A stretch of DNA of 64,000 nucleotides from Pseudodesulfovibrio thermohalotolerans (lineage in GTDB: Bacteria > Desulfobacterota > Desulfovibrionia > Desulfovibrionales > Desulfovibrionaceae). Where the stretch lies: contig NZ_CP120635.1 in NCBI RefSeq assembly GCF_021353295.2, positions 1,667,501-1,731,500 on the forward strand, given 5' to 3'. The translations under genes and the position numbers were made by a program. The notes under the pieces are model-generated. The model saw only the letters and a program-made list of their open reading frames with translations. It searched no databases and had not been told where the DNA came from. This document shows positions 47,907 to 56,118 of this stretch, in pieces (the first letter of the stretch is position 1; each line of letters begins with the position of its first letter).

Positions 47907-49355
47907 CTACAGAATGGGCGACAACAGACGGGCGAAGCGGATGACGGTCTGTCGGACGAGGTCTTTTCCGTCGTATTCGCTGGGGCCGGTTTCGGTGCAA
48001 TGGTTGAAGTCGTTGCGGAACATGGCTTCGACGGTCTTGGCGAAGGCGGGGTCCTTCACCAGCATGGTGAGTTCGAAATTGAGCCTGAATGAGCGGTTGT
48101 CGAGGTTCGCGGTGCCCACGGCCGACAAGGTGTCGTCGGCCAGGAAGACTTTCTGGTGGAGGAAACCCTCGTCGTAGCGGAAGACGCGGATGCCGGGCAG
48201 GGCCAGTTCCTTCAGACAGGCGTAGGCCGCGAGATGGACCAGGATGTGGTCCGGTTTTCTGGGGAGCATGATCCGCACGTCCACGCCGCGCATGGCGGCC
48301 ATTTGCAAGGCTTTCATGACCGAGCTGTCGGGTACGAAGTAGGGGCTGGCGATCCAGAACCGCTCCTTGGCCGAGTCGATGGCCTGGATAAACATGAGCG
48401 AGCAGTTTTCCCGCGCGTCCACCGGGCCGGTGGGCAGGGCCAGTATTTGGGCTTGGCCTCGCTGGGGGGACATGGTCAGGTCGATGTCCGGCACCTCGCT
48501 GGTGGCCCAGTACCAGTCCTTGCCGAAGCAGACCTGGATCGGGAGCACGGCCGGACCGGAAATCCGGGCATGGGTGTCGCGCCAGCCTCCGTAGCCGTTA
48601 TCCTTACCCCCGAGGTATTCGACGCCCACGTTGTGTCCGCCGACATAGGCAGTGTGCCCGTCTATGACGACGATCTTGCGGTGATTGCGGAAGTTGAGCT
48701 GGAACCTGTTGCCCGCACCACGCGTGGTATGGAAGGGAAATGCCTTGATCCCGGCGGCCTGCATGGCCTCCCAGTATGCTGACGGGGTTTTGTAGCTGCC
48801 CAGTTCGTCATAAAGGAAGAGGACGCGGACGCCTTCGCGGGCCTTGCGGATGAGCAGGTCCCCGAGCTGTTTGCCGAGCGCGTCGTCGCGGACGATGTAG
48901 AACTGTATGAGGACGTACTGTTCGGCCGCCTCGATCCCCGCGAAAAGGGCCTTGAAGGTGTCTGGGCCGTTCACCAGAAGTTCCACGTCGTTGCCGTCGA
49001 GAAAGGGCGATTCGGCCAGGGTCTCGAAAACCGTGTCCGGCGAATGGCGGCGTTTGCGTTCGGCAAGGGGAGGAAGGGAAGGCACTTGGTGCCGAGTGCC
49101 GATGTGCCGTTGAAACTCCGCCCGGCCGGAGCGCATGGCGTCCACGTAGCCGTGGAATTTGGACCGGCCGAAGATCCAGTAGAGAGGAAGGGAAAGGATC
49201 GGGAGGGTAACAAGGGATATGGCCCAGGCGACGGCGCCTTGCGGGGTACGCGTTTCGCGCACGGCGATGATGGCCGTGACGATGGCCGTTATCTCCATGA
49301 GGGTATAGAAAAGGCTAACCAAGCCCAGGAGGAAAGATGCTTCCAGTGATTCCAT
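47907..49355 (-). CDS. cls: Cardiolipin synthase
   Basis: 482 residues. Two N-terminal membrane helices (FLLGLVSLFYTLMEITAIVT; WAISLVTLPILSLPLYWIFG) anchor it. Two phospholipase-D HKD motifs follow: HRKIVVIDGHTAYVGGHN near 229-246 and HQKVFLADDTLSAVGTAN near 406-423. It condenses two phosphatidylglycerol molecules into cardiolipin. Divergent from the MATE gene. Confidence 0.95.
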   Translation of the reverse strand: MESLEASFLLGLVSLFYTLMEITAIVTAIIAVRETRTPQGAVAWAISLVTLPILSLPLYWIFGRSKFHGYVDAMRSGRAEFQRHIGTRHQVPSLPPLAERKRRHSPDTVFETLAESPFLDGNDVELLVNGPDTFKALFAGIEAAEQYVLIQFYIVRDDALGKQLGDLLIRKAREGVRVLFLYDELGSYKTPSAYWEAMQAAGIKAFPFHTTRGAGNRFQLNFRNHRKIVVIDGHTAYVGGHNVGVEYLGGKDNGYGGWRDTHARISGPAVLPIQVCFGKDWYWATSEVPDIDLTMSPQRGQAQILALPTGPVDARENCSLMFIQAIDSAKERFWIASPYFVPDSSVMKALQMAAMRGVDVRIMLPRKPDHILVHLAAYACLKELALPGIRVFRYDEGFLHQKVFLADDTLSAVGTANLDNRSFRLNFELTMLVKDPAFAKTVEAMFRNDFNHCTETGPSEYDGKDLVRQTVIRFARLLSPIL

Positions 49356-49452
49356 GGGGATTATGAATAGCAGAAAAGCGTTCGAAAGGGAAAGCTTCGC
49401 TTGTCTTTACGGTGGGTTTGTGTTGTGGAACGGCCTTACAGGAGGAAACGCG

Positions 49453-50805
49453 GTGCTGGACGGCGCGGACGAATCGAAACAACGACATCCCTTTTTGGAC
49501 CGGCCCAATCGGACGCTGCTTCGCATGGCCGTTCCCGTTCTCTTTTCTTTGGTGGCGGAACCCCTGACGGGGCTGGCCGATACCGCCTTCGTGGCCCGGC
49601 TTCCCGGTTCGGAGCCCGTGGCCGCCCTGGGGGTGGGAACCATGGCCTTTTCGGCCATCTTCTGGGCCTTCGCCTTTCTCGGCATCGCCACCCAGACCGA
49701 GGTGGCCCACAGCGTGGGCAGGGGCGACCACGGCCGCGCGGTCAAGGTCATCTCCCTGGCGTGCCTGCTCGCGGCATCCATCGGTTTGGCCCTCCTGGCC
49801 ATTTCTGTCTGGTTTCTGGTCCCCATCGCGGCTGTTTTCGGGGCCGAGGGGCTGGTCAACGATCTCGCCCGCGAATATATGCTATATCGGCTTCTCGGCG
49901 CGCCCGCCGTGCTGGTCTCCCTGGCCTGTTTCGGTGGATTGCGGGGGGCGCAGGATATGCGTACGCCCCTCTACGTGGCCGTGGGCGTCAATGCGGTCAA
50001 CATACTGCTCGACTGGGCGTTTGTTTTTGGCGTCGGCTCGATTCCGGGCATGGGCGTGGCCGGGGCGGCGATCGCCAGCACGGTCAGCCAGTGGGTCGGG
50101 GCGTTCTGGTGTCTGGCCGTTGTCCACCGTACCCTCGGCCTGACCTGGCGTATGCGCGGCGCGGGCATGGCGCGGCTCATGCGCGTTGGCGGCGATCTGT
50201 TTCTGCGCACCGGCGGGGTACTGGTCTTTCTGACTCTTTGCACCCGCACCGCCAACAAGTTCGGAGCCGACCAGGGCGCGGCTTTTCAGGCCATTCGGCA
50301 GTTCTTTATCTTTTCGGCTCTGTTCCTCGACGCTTTCGCCATCACCGGGCAGAGTCTCGTGGGGTATTTCCTGGGCGCGGACGACAAGCTTGCGGCGCGT
50401 AAAGTCGCCAGGCTGGTCTGCTGGTGGAGCTTTTGTACGGGCGTTGTCTTGTGTCTGGCCATGCTTCTCGGCACTGATTTTGTGGCATGGTTGTTGGTTC
50501 CCCCCGCGGCCTACGCGGTCTTCGGACCGGGCTGGGTCGTGGTTTCCCTGTCCCAACCCATCGGTTCGTTGTCGTTCGCCACAGACGGTATTCATTGGGG
50601 CACCGGGGATTTCGCCTATCTGCGCAACAGTATGCTTCTGGCTTCGGCGGTGGGCGCTGCGTGTATTCTGGCTGTCGAGGCGGTTCGCCCCGATCATGTG
50701 CTGGTGTATATCTGGCTGGTTTCGGCCTTGTGGACCTTTATCAGGGCCGGGCTGGGGCTGATCCGTATCTGGCCCGGCATCGGCCACGCGCCCCTCAAGG
50801 CGTAG
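49453..50805 (+). CDS. MATE-family multidrug/cation efflux transporter
   Basis: 450 residues from GTG 49453, chosen because of the ideal AGGAGGAAACGCG ribosome site. ATG 49354 would add 33 residues unlike the family and overlap cls. Twelve hydrophobic segments; MATE features PLTGLADTAFVARLPGSEPV and GNRxVGYFLGAD-like GQSLVGYFLGAD. DinF-like subfamily by feel. Substrate unknown. Confidence 0.9.
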   Translation: MLDGADESKQRHPFLDRPNRTLLRMAVPVLFSLVAEPLTGLADTAFVARLPGSEPVAALGVGTMAFSAIFWAFAFLGIATQTEVAHSVGRGDHGRAVKVISLACLLAASIGLALLAISVWFLVPIAAVFGAEGLVNDLAREYMLYRLLGAPAVLVSLACFGGLRGAQDMRTPLYVAVGVNAVNILLDWAFVFGVGSIPGMGVAGAAIASTVSQWVGAFWCLAVVHRTLGLTWRMRGAGMARLMRVGGDLFLRTGGVLVFLTLCTRTANKFGADQGAAFQAIRQFFIFSALFLDAFAITGQSLVGYFLGADDKLAARKVARLVCWWSFCTGVVLCLAMLLGTDFVAWLLVPPAAYAVFGPGWVVVSLSQPIGSLSFATDGIHWGTGDFAYLRNSMLLASAVGAACILAVEAVRPDHVLVYIWLVSALWTFIRAGLGLIRIWPGIGHAPLKA

Positions 50806-50810
50806 GCCGC

Positions 50811-50843
50811 AAAAAAGGCCCGCCGGGAATGCCGACGGGCCTT
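50811..50843. terminator. Bidirectional terminator
   Basis: AAGGCCCG (50815-50822) pairs with CGGGCCTT (50836-50843), with inner CGG/CCG. A6 at 50811-50816 gives a T run on the minus strand, ending the HPt gene. Confidence 0.8.
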
Positions 50844-50864
50844 CGATGGGGCGCTACCGTCCGT

Positions 50865-51218
50865 TTAGTTTTCGGCCAGATAATTGAACATGAATTCGTA
50901 GGCTTGGCGCATTTCCTCTTCGAGTTCATCCATGAGGGTCAAGGCCGTACTCAAGTCGCCCGCCTTGCAGGCATTCTCCAGTTGCAGGCAGCATTCACGT
51001 ACCCGCTCCACGCCGATGGTGGCGGCCCCGCCCTTGAGGGAGTGGGCCAGATGGCGGAGTTTCTCCACGTCGCCGGACTTCAGGGCATCCTTGATATTTT
51101 GGATTCTCTTGGGTTCCTGAGAGATGAACACGGTAAACATCCGTTTCATGAATGGACGACGATCCGCCATTGATTCCAAGAATTTACTGTCAATAACGTC
51201 CTTTTCCACCTTAGTCAC
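50865..51218 (-). CDS. Stand-alone HPt phosphotransfer protein
   Basis: 117 residues, all helical. The phospho-acceptor His lies in LAHSLKGGAATIGVERVREC, the HPt signature (HxxKG). It would pass phosphate between receiver domains in a multistep phosphorelay. No receiver or hybrid kinase lies beside it, so the partners are elsewhere in the genome. Confidence 0.9.
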   Translation of the reverse strand: MTKVEKDVIDSKFLESMADRRPFMKRMFTVFISQEPKRIQNIKDALKSGDVEKLRHLAHSLKGGAATIGVERVRECCLQLENACKAGDLSTALTLMDELEEEMRQAYEFMFNYLAEN

Positions 51219-51316
51219 CGCCTTTACGAAAACACCGATCCAGGCGATCGGCTTCTACACGTATACTTGGCGCGGGCCTTTTCAGCAACAGGTTTGCGGA
51301 CAAATGCGGATTGTCG

Positions 51317-51946
51317 TCAGGACGGGTGGTGAAAGAACTGTCCAAGGCCGGTCGTGAAGACCACGCAGCCGTAAGCGGCGTGTTCCAGCGACGCCAGGAA
51401 CAGCGATCCGGTCCGGCGATAGGTCCGGGCGAATATGTATCCGGCCGGAATCGTGAGGGTTACGGCCACCCAGCCTCCGAATACGATGTGGAGAAAGGAG
51501 AAGGCGAGAACGCTGGCCCAGGTGCGGGCGGTTTCGGTCTTCAGGATGGGAACGTAGCGGTGGAAGAGGAAGGCGCGGTAGACGATTTCCTGCGGGAAGG
51601 CGGACAGGAGCGGATAGAGGAACATGACGGCCAGCCACAGGAGAGGGCGGGCGCGGGGGAAGCCGAAGAGCTGGTCCGGGAGGCAGACCGTCACCGTCAG
51701 GGTGGAAAGCAGCGCCACGGCCAGGGTTCTAAAGGCTATGGTGCGCAATGCTCGTTTGCTTTCGCGCATTAATACGAAAATGTCCGTTTTTCGAAGAAAT
51801 CCGTTTACGGCGAGATAGATGAAACACACGCTCGCAATGGCCAGGAGCAATGGGATTTTGGGAACGGGGAGCCAGCCGAGCGCGTAGAGCAGCGGGGTCA
51901 GGCCGAACAGGGCCAGGAATTCGAGCCAGAGGAATAGGCCGGTCAT
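51317..51946 (-). CDS. CPBP-family intramembrane metalloprotease-like protein
   Basis: 209 residues from MTGLFLWLEFLA (an upstream ATG at 51982 adds 12 residues). About six to seven hydrophobic helices. Family motifs: PQEIVYRAFLFHRY (motif 1 with Q in place of the first Glu), FSFLHIVFGGW (FxxxH) and LEHAAYG. Members cleave prenylated proteins or act in bacteriocin self-protection. The Gln variant occurs in some members. Single gene. Confidence 0.83.
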   Translation of the reverse strand: MTGLFLWLEFLALFGLTPLLYALGWLPVPKIPLLLAIASVCFIYLAVNGFLRKTDIFVLMRESKRALRTIAFRTLAVALLSTLTVTVCLPDQLFGFPRARPLLWLAVMFLYPLLSAFPQEIVYRAFLFHRYVPILKTETARTWASVLAFSFLHIVFGGWVAVTLTIPAGYIFARTYRRTGSLFLASLEHAAYGCVVFTTGLGQFFHHPS

Positions 51947-52192
51947 ATCCCAATTATACGCGTGGTTGCAGGACTGGTCCATAGGGGCGAGGCATTGTCA
52001 TGCAAACGTTGCAACGGGCCTTGCTCCCGTTCTTCACAGGTGATGTCGAGTATTGTTTCTGGGCGATTCAAGGTGTGGATAAAATGTGGAGAGCTTGGAA
52101 AACACTTCAAGCTTCGGTTTAACCCTCGCTTCTTTTGGGATACTGATTCGCATTCCTGATATCTCTTTTATACATCCTCAAAGGAGCTTTCA

Positions 52193-52954
52193 TTGTCTTT
52201 CCAGTGTGTTAGATGGGTGTTGACGTCGGCGTTACTGCTTGTGACGAGTGTCTATTCCTCTTGTCCGGCGCAGGCCTGCGACTCCGTGACTTTTGCTCAG
52301 TTCTCCCGGGGGTGGCCGCCGTTCGAAATGATGGCCGACGGGAAACCCATGGGGGCGGCTCTGGATATTGTCAGGGCCTCCATGCCCAAAGGGGTGAAAG
52401 TCAGGGTACAAATGATTCCTGCTTCACGCTGCGTGTTGCGGGTTCCGGGCGATACCGTCTATACGCGGCTGGAGTCCATGGAGTGGGTTGAAAACAGCGC
52501 CCTCTATCTGTGGAGTGAACCCGTGCTGGATTTGAAGACTATTCTTTTTTCCAGGAAGGACAAGCCGTTGGAGTATGAGGATTTGTCCAGCCTGATGGGC
52601 ATGACGATTGGCTGCATCAAGTCTTTCAGCTATCCCGAAGTGGAGTCCCTGTTCAGGAGCGGAAAGGCCAGCCGCTATGATGTGAACAGCGACGTGGTTC
52701 TGCTGCGGATGCTCAAGGCCGGACGGGTTGATGCGGCTCTGTTCGATCAGTACACGGCCCGCTGGATCATCCGCCGGTCCCCGGAGTTGAGCCTGGGGAA
52801 TTTCCATGAATCATTGCGCGCACTGGGCAGTACGGAACTGCGTCTGGCCTTCAACCTGCATTCCGATTGGGAAGACCGTCTGCCTGAGGTCAATGAGCTT
52901 ATTCGCCGGAATCGGGCGCGTGGGGTCTATGAAAAGATAATGGACGGCTATTGA
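52193..52954 (+). CDS. Periplasmic solute-binding protein (SBP family 3)
   Basis: 253 residues from TTG 52193 with AAAGGAGCTTTCA. The signal peptide VLTSALLLVTSVYSSCPAQA ends near residue 28. The body fits SBP_bac_3 (FAQFSRGWPPFEMMADGKPM; GAALDIVRASMPKG). No ABC permease or ATPase gene is nearby, so it is an orphan receptor or sensory partner. The ligand is unknown; amino acids are typical for the family. Confidence 0.85.
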   Translation: MSFQCVRWVLTSALLLVTSVYSSCPAQACDSVTFAQFSRGWPPFEMMADGKPMGAALDIVRASMPKGVKVRVQMIPASRCVLRVPGDTVYTRLESMEWVENSALYLWSEPVLDLKTILFSRKDKPLEYEDLSSLMGMTIGCIKSFSYPEVESLFRSGKASRYDVNSDVVLLRMLKAGRVDAALFDQYTARWIIRRSPELSLGNFHESLRALGSTELRLAFNLHSDWEDRLPEVNELIRRNRARGVYEKIMDGY

Positions 52955-52977
52955 GTTTCGGTTCTGGTGGGGGAACG

Positions 52978-53016
52978 AAAAAAGGGTGAGGGCTTGACGC
53001 CTTCACCCTTTTTTTC
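52978..53016. terminator. Bidirectional terminator
   Basis: AAAAAAGGGTGA-GGC pairs with GCC-TCACCCTTTTTT around TTGAC. It serves the plus-strand solute-binding gene and the minus-strand ACT-paaK operon. Confidence 0.88.
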
Positions 53017-53031
53017 GCGATGTTGCGCGGG

Positions 53032-53463
53032 CTACATAGTGTAGAGCTTGTCGCCGGGAATGATGGTGATGTTGTTTTTGCTGAGCAGTTCGATGCCCTG
53101 GTCCGTGCGGTCGAAACGGAAAATGAGGACCGCGGAGTTTCCGGACTGCTGGACGAAGGCGTACATGTATTCCACGTTGATGCCCGCTGCCTGGAGCATC
53201 CCCAGGATGTTGTGCAGGCCGCCCGGCTGATCGTTGACCTCAACGGCCACAACCGAGGTGCGCCCCACGGTAAAGCCCGCCGCCTTCAGCTTGTCCTTGG
53301 CCTTCTCGAAGTCCGAGACGATGAGGCGCAGAATGCCGAAATCCGATGTGTCGGCCAGGGACAGGGCGCGGATGTTCACACCCGCTTCGGAAAGAATCTG
53401 GGTGACCTCGGCCAGGCGTCCGGCCCGGTTTTCCAGAAATATGGAGAGTTGATCGACTTTCAT
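53032..53463 (-). CDS. Tandem ACT-domain protein, PaaK-associated
   Basis: 143 residues. Two ACT modules ([40 protein letters not shown]) are joined with a short tail. It ends the paaK operon (24-bp gap after paaK). ACT domains bind amino acids. With the Phe attenuator upstream, phenylalanine or another aromatic amino acid is the obvious ligand candidate (inference). It has no catalytic domain of its own. Confidence 0.9.
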   Translation of the reverse strand: MKVDQLSIFLENRAGRLAEVTQILSEAGVNIRALSLADTSDFGILRLIVSDFEKAKDKLKAAGFTVGRTSVVAVEVNDQPGGLHNILGMLQAAGINVEYMYAFVQQSGNSAVLIFRFDRTDQGIELLSKNNITIIPGDKLYTM

Positions 53464-53486
53464 GGTGTGCTCCTTGGCTTGTCGGG

Positions 53487-54791
53487 TTAGCCCTTGTTGC
53501 GGTTGTCGATGATTCGCTTGGCCTTGCCCAGGGAACGTTCGATGCTCTTGGGCTCGACGAGCTTGACCTTGGCGGTGACGCCGAGGAATTCTTTAATGTT
53601 CTTCATTACCTTTGATTCCACACGCTGTAAACTCTTGATCTCGTCGGAGAACAGGGCTTCATTGACTTCCACGCGGACTTCAAGGGTGTCGAGGTTGCCC
53701 TGCCGCTCAACGATGAGCTGGTAGTGCGGCGTGAGTCCCTCGGTATCAATAAGGATGGATTCGATTTGGGATGGGAACACGTTGACGCCTCGGATGATGA
53801 GCATGTCGTCGGAACGGCCGGTCACCCGCTTCATGCGGGCGGTGGTGCGGCCGCATTTGCAGGGAGTGGTGTTCAGGACGGTCAGGTCGCGGGTGCGGTA
53901 GCGGATGAGCGGGATGCCTTCCTTGGTCAAGGTGGTGAAGACAAGCTCGCCTTCCTCGCCCGGTGCGACAGGTTCGCCGGTCACGGGGTTGATGGTCTCG
54001 GCCAGGAAGTGGTCTTCCTGGATATGCAGGCCGTCTTGGGCGGCCGCGCATTCGATGGCGACGCCGGGGCCCATGACCTCGGACAGGCCGTAGATGTCGA
54101 TGGCCGTGATGCCGAGCTTCTTCTCGATCTCCACGCGCATTTCGTTGGTCCAGGGCTCTGCGCCGAAGATGCCGATGCGCAGGGGCAGCTCGCGGATGTC
54201 GATGCCCAGTTCAAGGCCGGTCTCGGCCAGGAACAGGGCGTAGGAGGGGGTGCAGCAGATGACGTTCGGAGCGAAATCCTTGAGCAGGGTGACCTGTCTG
54301 CGGGTGGAGCCGCCGGACATGGGGACCACGGTGGCGCCCAACGTCTCGGCGCCGTAGTGCGCGCCCAGGCCGCCGGTGAAGAGGCCGTATCCGTAGGCGT
54401 TGTGGACTGTGTCCGAGGCCGAGGCCCCTGCGGCCATCAGGCACCGGGCGACAAGTTTGCCCCAGTTTTCGATGTCCCGTTTGGTGTAGCCGACCACGGT
54501 GGCCGTGCCGGTGGTGCCGGAGGAGGAATGGATGCGGACGATCTGGTCCTTGGGTACGGCGAACAGCCCGAAGGGGTACTGGTCGCGGAGGTCCTGCTTG
54601 ATGGTGAACGGCAGCAGCCTGACGTCTTTCAGGGTTTTGATGTCCTGAGGCTTGACCCCTTTTTCATCGAATTTTTTCTTGTAGAACGGAACATTGGCGT
54701 ACACCCGTTCACATAAAGCCTGGAGCCTGCGCAATTGGAGGGCTTCCAGCTCCTCCCTGGGCAGAGTCTCATTCTTAACATCGTAGATCAT
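53487..54791 (-). CDS. paaK: Phenylacetate-CoA ligase (AMP-forming)
   Basis: 434 residues from [20 protein letters not shown] with AAGGAGG upstream. Adenylate-forming motifs: [16 protein letters not shown] (A3-type), [12 protein letters not shown], and C-terminal [20 protein letters not shown] (A8). It activates phenylacetate or related arylacetates to CoA thioesters. It is the first structural gene after a Phe-rich leader peptide and attenuator, so it is made when Phe is short. That argues for an anabolic, arylacetate-salvage role rather than catabolism. Confidence 0.93.
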   Translation of the reverse strand: MIYDVKNETLPREELEALQLRRLQALCERVYANVPFYKKKFDEKGVKPQDIKTLKDVRLLPFTIKQDLRDQYPFGLFAVPKDQIVRIHSSSGTTGTATVVGYTKRDIENWGKLVARCLMAAGASASDTVHNAYGYGLFTGGLGAHYGAETLGATVVPMSGGSTRRQVTLLKDFAPNVICCTPSYALFLAETGLELGIDIRELPLRIGIFGAEPWTNEMRVEIEKKLGITAIDIYGLSEVMGPGVAIECAAAQDGLHIQEDHFLAETINPVTGEPVAPGEEGELVFTTLTKEGIPLIRYRTRDLTVLNTTPCKCGRTTARMKRVTGRSDDMLIIRGVNVFPSQIESILIDTEGLTPHYQLIVERQGNLDTLEVRVEVNEALFSDEIKSLQRVESKVMKNIKEFLGVTAKVKLVEPKSIERSLGKAKRIIDNRNKG

Positions 54792-54838
54792 CCCTTCATC
54801 CTCCTTGGCGGCCTTGAATCGGCCCTGGTGTCCACATG

Positions 54839-54870
54839 AAAAAAACCACGGTCTGATACAGCCCGTGGTT
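54839..54870 (-). terminator. Attenuator terminator hairpin upstream of paaK
   Basis: On the minus strand AACCACGG and CCGTGGTT (54870-54863 with 54851-54844) form the stem, followed by seven T residues (A run 54839-54845). It lies 48 bp before the paaK start, in the transcript leader, so it is a regulatory terminator rather than an end of gene. Confidence 0.85.
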
Positions 54871-54914
54871 CGCATTAGCGCCTTTCTTGCGTCGCTTCAA
54901 AAGCCACGAGCTCC

Positions 54915-54965
54915 CTACAAGGAGTTCGTAAACTGGAAAAAGCGAGCAAATAGGAAATTCCGCAT
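54915..54965 (-). CDS. paaK operon leader peptide, Phe-rich (attenuator)
   Basis: MRNFLFARFFQFTNSL, 16 residues with five Phe (positions 4, 6, 9, 10 and 12), ATG start and TAG stop. GAGG lies upstream, at a rather long spacing of about 13 nt. It resembles the pheA and pheST leader peptides of enterobacteria in composition and in its place before a terminator hairpin. The stop is within the first hairpin, as required for attenuation. It is too short to be a functional protein. Confidence 0.8.
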   Translation of the reverse strand: MRNFLFARFFQFTNSL

Positions 54966-55112
54966 AGGTCGAACAGTGCCTCATGTTCAGATTACCGTCA
55001 AGAATTTTGTGCTTGCAGGCGGTCCATATGGTCGGCGGGGGAGCGCGATTGTTGCGGACCGTTCCAAAGTGCATTACACAATCCGAGGTTAACAACCAAC
55101 ATGGGAGCCGTC

Positions 55113-55700
55113 ATGACATTCAGGAAATTGGTGGAACGCAACCGGACCCGGCGGAAGTTCGACGAGAACAGGCCCATACGCGCGGACGAGTTGGTCGAAC
55201 TGGTCGATCTTGTCCGGTTCATGCCTTCGGGCCGGAACATGCAGCCGCTCAAGTACATCGTCACCGCCGACCCGGAGCAGTGCGCCCGGGTGTTTCCGCT
55301 TCTGGGCTGGGCAGGCTATCTCAAGGACTGGCGAGGTCCGGCCGAGGGTGAGCGGCCCACGGGGTACATCGTCATGCTCCTGGACAGGGACGTGGCCGAT
55401 TCGCCCGGCTGCGACCACGGCATAGCCTGCCAGACCCTCATGCTGGGGGCCGTGGACAAGGGATACGGCGGCTGTATCATCGCCACTGTCAACCGGCCCC
55501 GGCTGGCCGAGATTTTCGATCTCCCAGACCGGTATGAGATTTTGATGGTTCTGGCTTTGGGCGTTCCTGCCCAGGAAGTCGTTGTGGAACCGCTTCCCTC
55601 CGACGGCAGTATAAAGTATTGGACCGGCGAGGACGGGAAGCATCATGTGCCCAAACGCGGGCTCGATGAGCTGCTGGTGGGGCGTTTCCCCGAAAAATGA
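55113..55700 (+). CDS. Nitroreductase-family flavoprotein
   Basis: 195 residues from MTFRKLVERNRTRRKFDEN, with GGGAG at good spacing (an ATG four codons earlier lacks one). FMN-binding Arg residues RTRRKF, SGRNMQPLKYIV, and the C-terminal CDHGIACQTLMLGAVDKGYGG are present. It uses NAD(P)H and FMN; substrate unknown. It starts within 150 bp of the paaK leader and is transcribed away from it. Confidence 0.9.
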   Translation: MTFRKLVERNRTRRKFDENRPIRADELVELVDLVRFMPSGRNMQPLKYIVTADPEQCARVFPLLGWAGYLKDWRGPAEGERPTGYIVMLLDRDVADSPGCDHGIACQTLMLGAVDKGYGGCIIATVNRPRLAEIFDLPDRYEILMVLALGVPAQEVVVEPLPSDGSIKYWTGEDGKHHVPKRGLDELLVGRFPEK

Positions 55701-55735
55701 TGCCGTCAGACGGCAAACATTAAGGATATAATTAG

Positions 55736-56107
55736 TTGAATAAAGAAAAGAAATTCGTAGAGATGGCAAGCGTGGACAAGGCCCGTAGCGTGGCCGGATG
55801 GCTTGACGACAAGCAGGGCGAGCGGATTACCCTCATCGATGTGTCTGGCCTCAGTTCGGTCACGGACATGATTCTGGTTGTTTCGGCCAGGGGCGTGAAG
55901 CACGCGCAGGCGCTGGCTTCCCACGTCCTGGACAAGGCCGCCGAGGAAAACATGGAGTTCCTGAGCATGGAAGGCCACAAGACCGGCGAATGGGTCCTGA
56001 TCGACCTCAACGATGTGCTGGTTCACGTCTTCCTCGATGATCTGCGGGAGTTCTACAACATCGAAGGCATGTGGACCGAGGCTCCCCGCGTGGGGCTGCA
56101 GGCGTGA
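55736..56107 (+). CDS. rsfS: Ribosome silencing factor RsfS
   Basis: 123 residues from TTG 55736 (AAGGATA upstream); ATG 55763 is an alternative. Family motifs: SGLSSVTDMILVVSARGVKH and WVLIDLNDVLVHVFLDDLRE. It binds uL14 and blocks subunit joining when energy is low. It is followed at once by gpmI. Confidence 0.94.
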   Translation: MNKEKKFVEMASVDKARSVAGWLDDKQGERITLIDVSGLSSVTDMILVVSARGVKHAQALASHVLDKAAEENMEFLSMEGHKTGEWVLIDLNDVLVHVFLDDLREFYNIEGMWTEAPRVGLQA

Positions 56108-56118
56108 CGGACAAGGAC

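Larger units (their letters stand above)
54839..54965 (-). promoter_or_regulatory. Phenylalanine transcription attenuator of the paaK operon
   Basis: Minus-strand leader RNA with four segments. Segment 1 (54931-54921) pairs with segment 2 (54914-54904): TTACGAACTCC with GGAGCTCGTGG, one mismatch and two G-U pairs. Segment 2 (54912-54904, AGCTCGTGG) can instead pair with segment 3 (54868-54860, CCACGGGCT), nine pairs with one G-U. Segment 3 also forms the terminator with segment 4. The leader peptide stop codon lies within the 1:2 hairpin. Expected logic: stalling at Phe codons frees segment 2 to pair with 3 and blocks termination. Confidence 0.82.

Noticed and set aside
54996..55001. TTGACG on the minus strand as -35 of the paaK leader
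   Set aside because: The matching -10 (CACTGT) is poor and would place the start only a few bases before the leader ATG; the real promoter probably lies further upstream, near 55070-55100, but is not convincing either.
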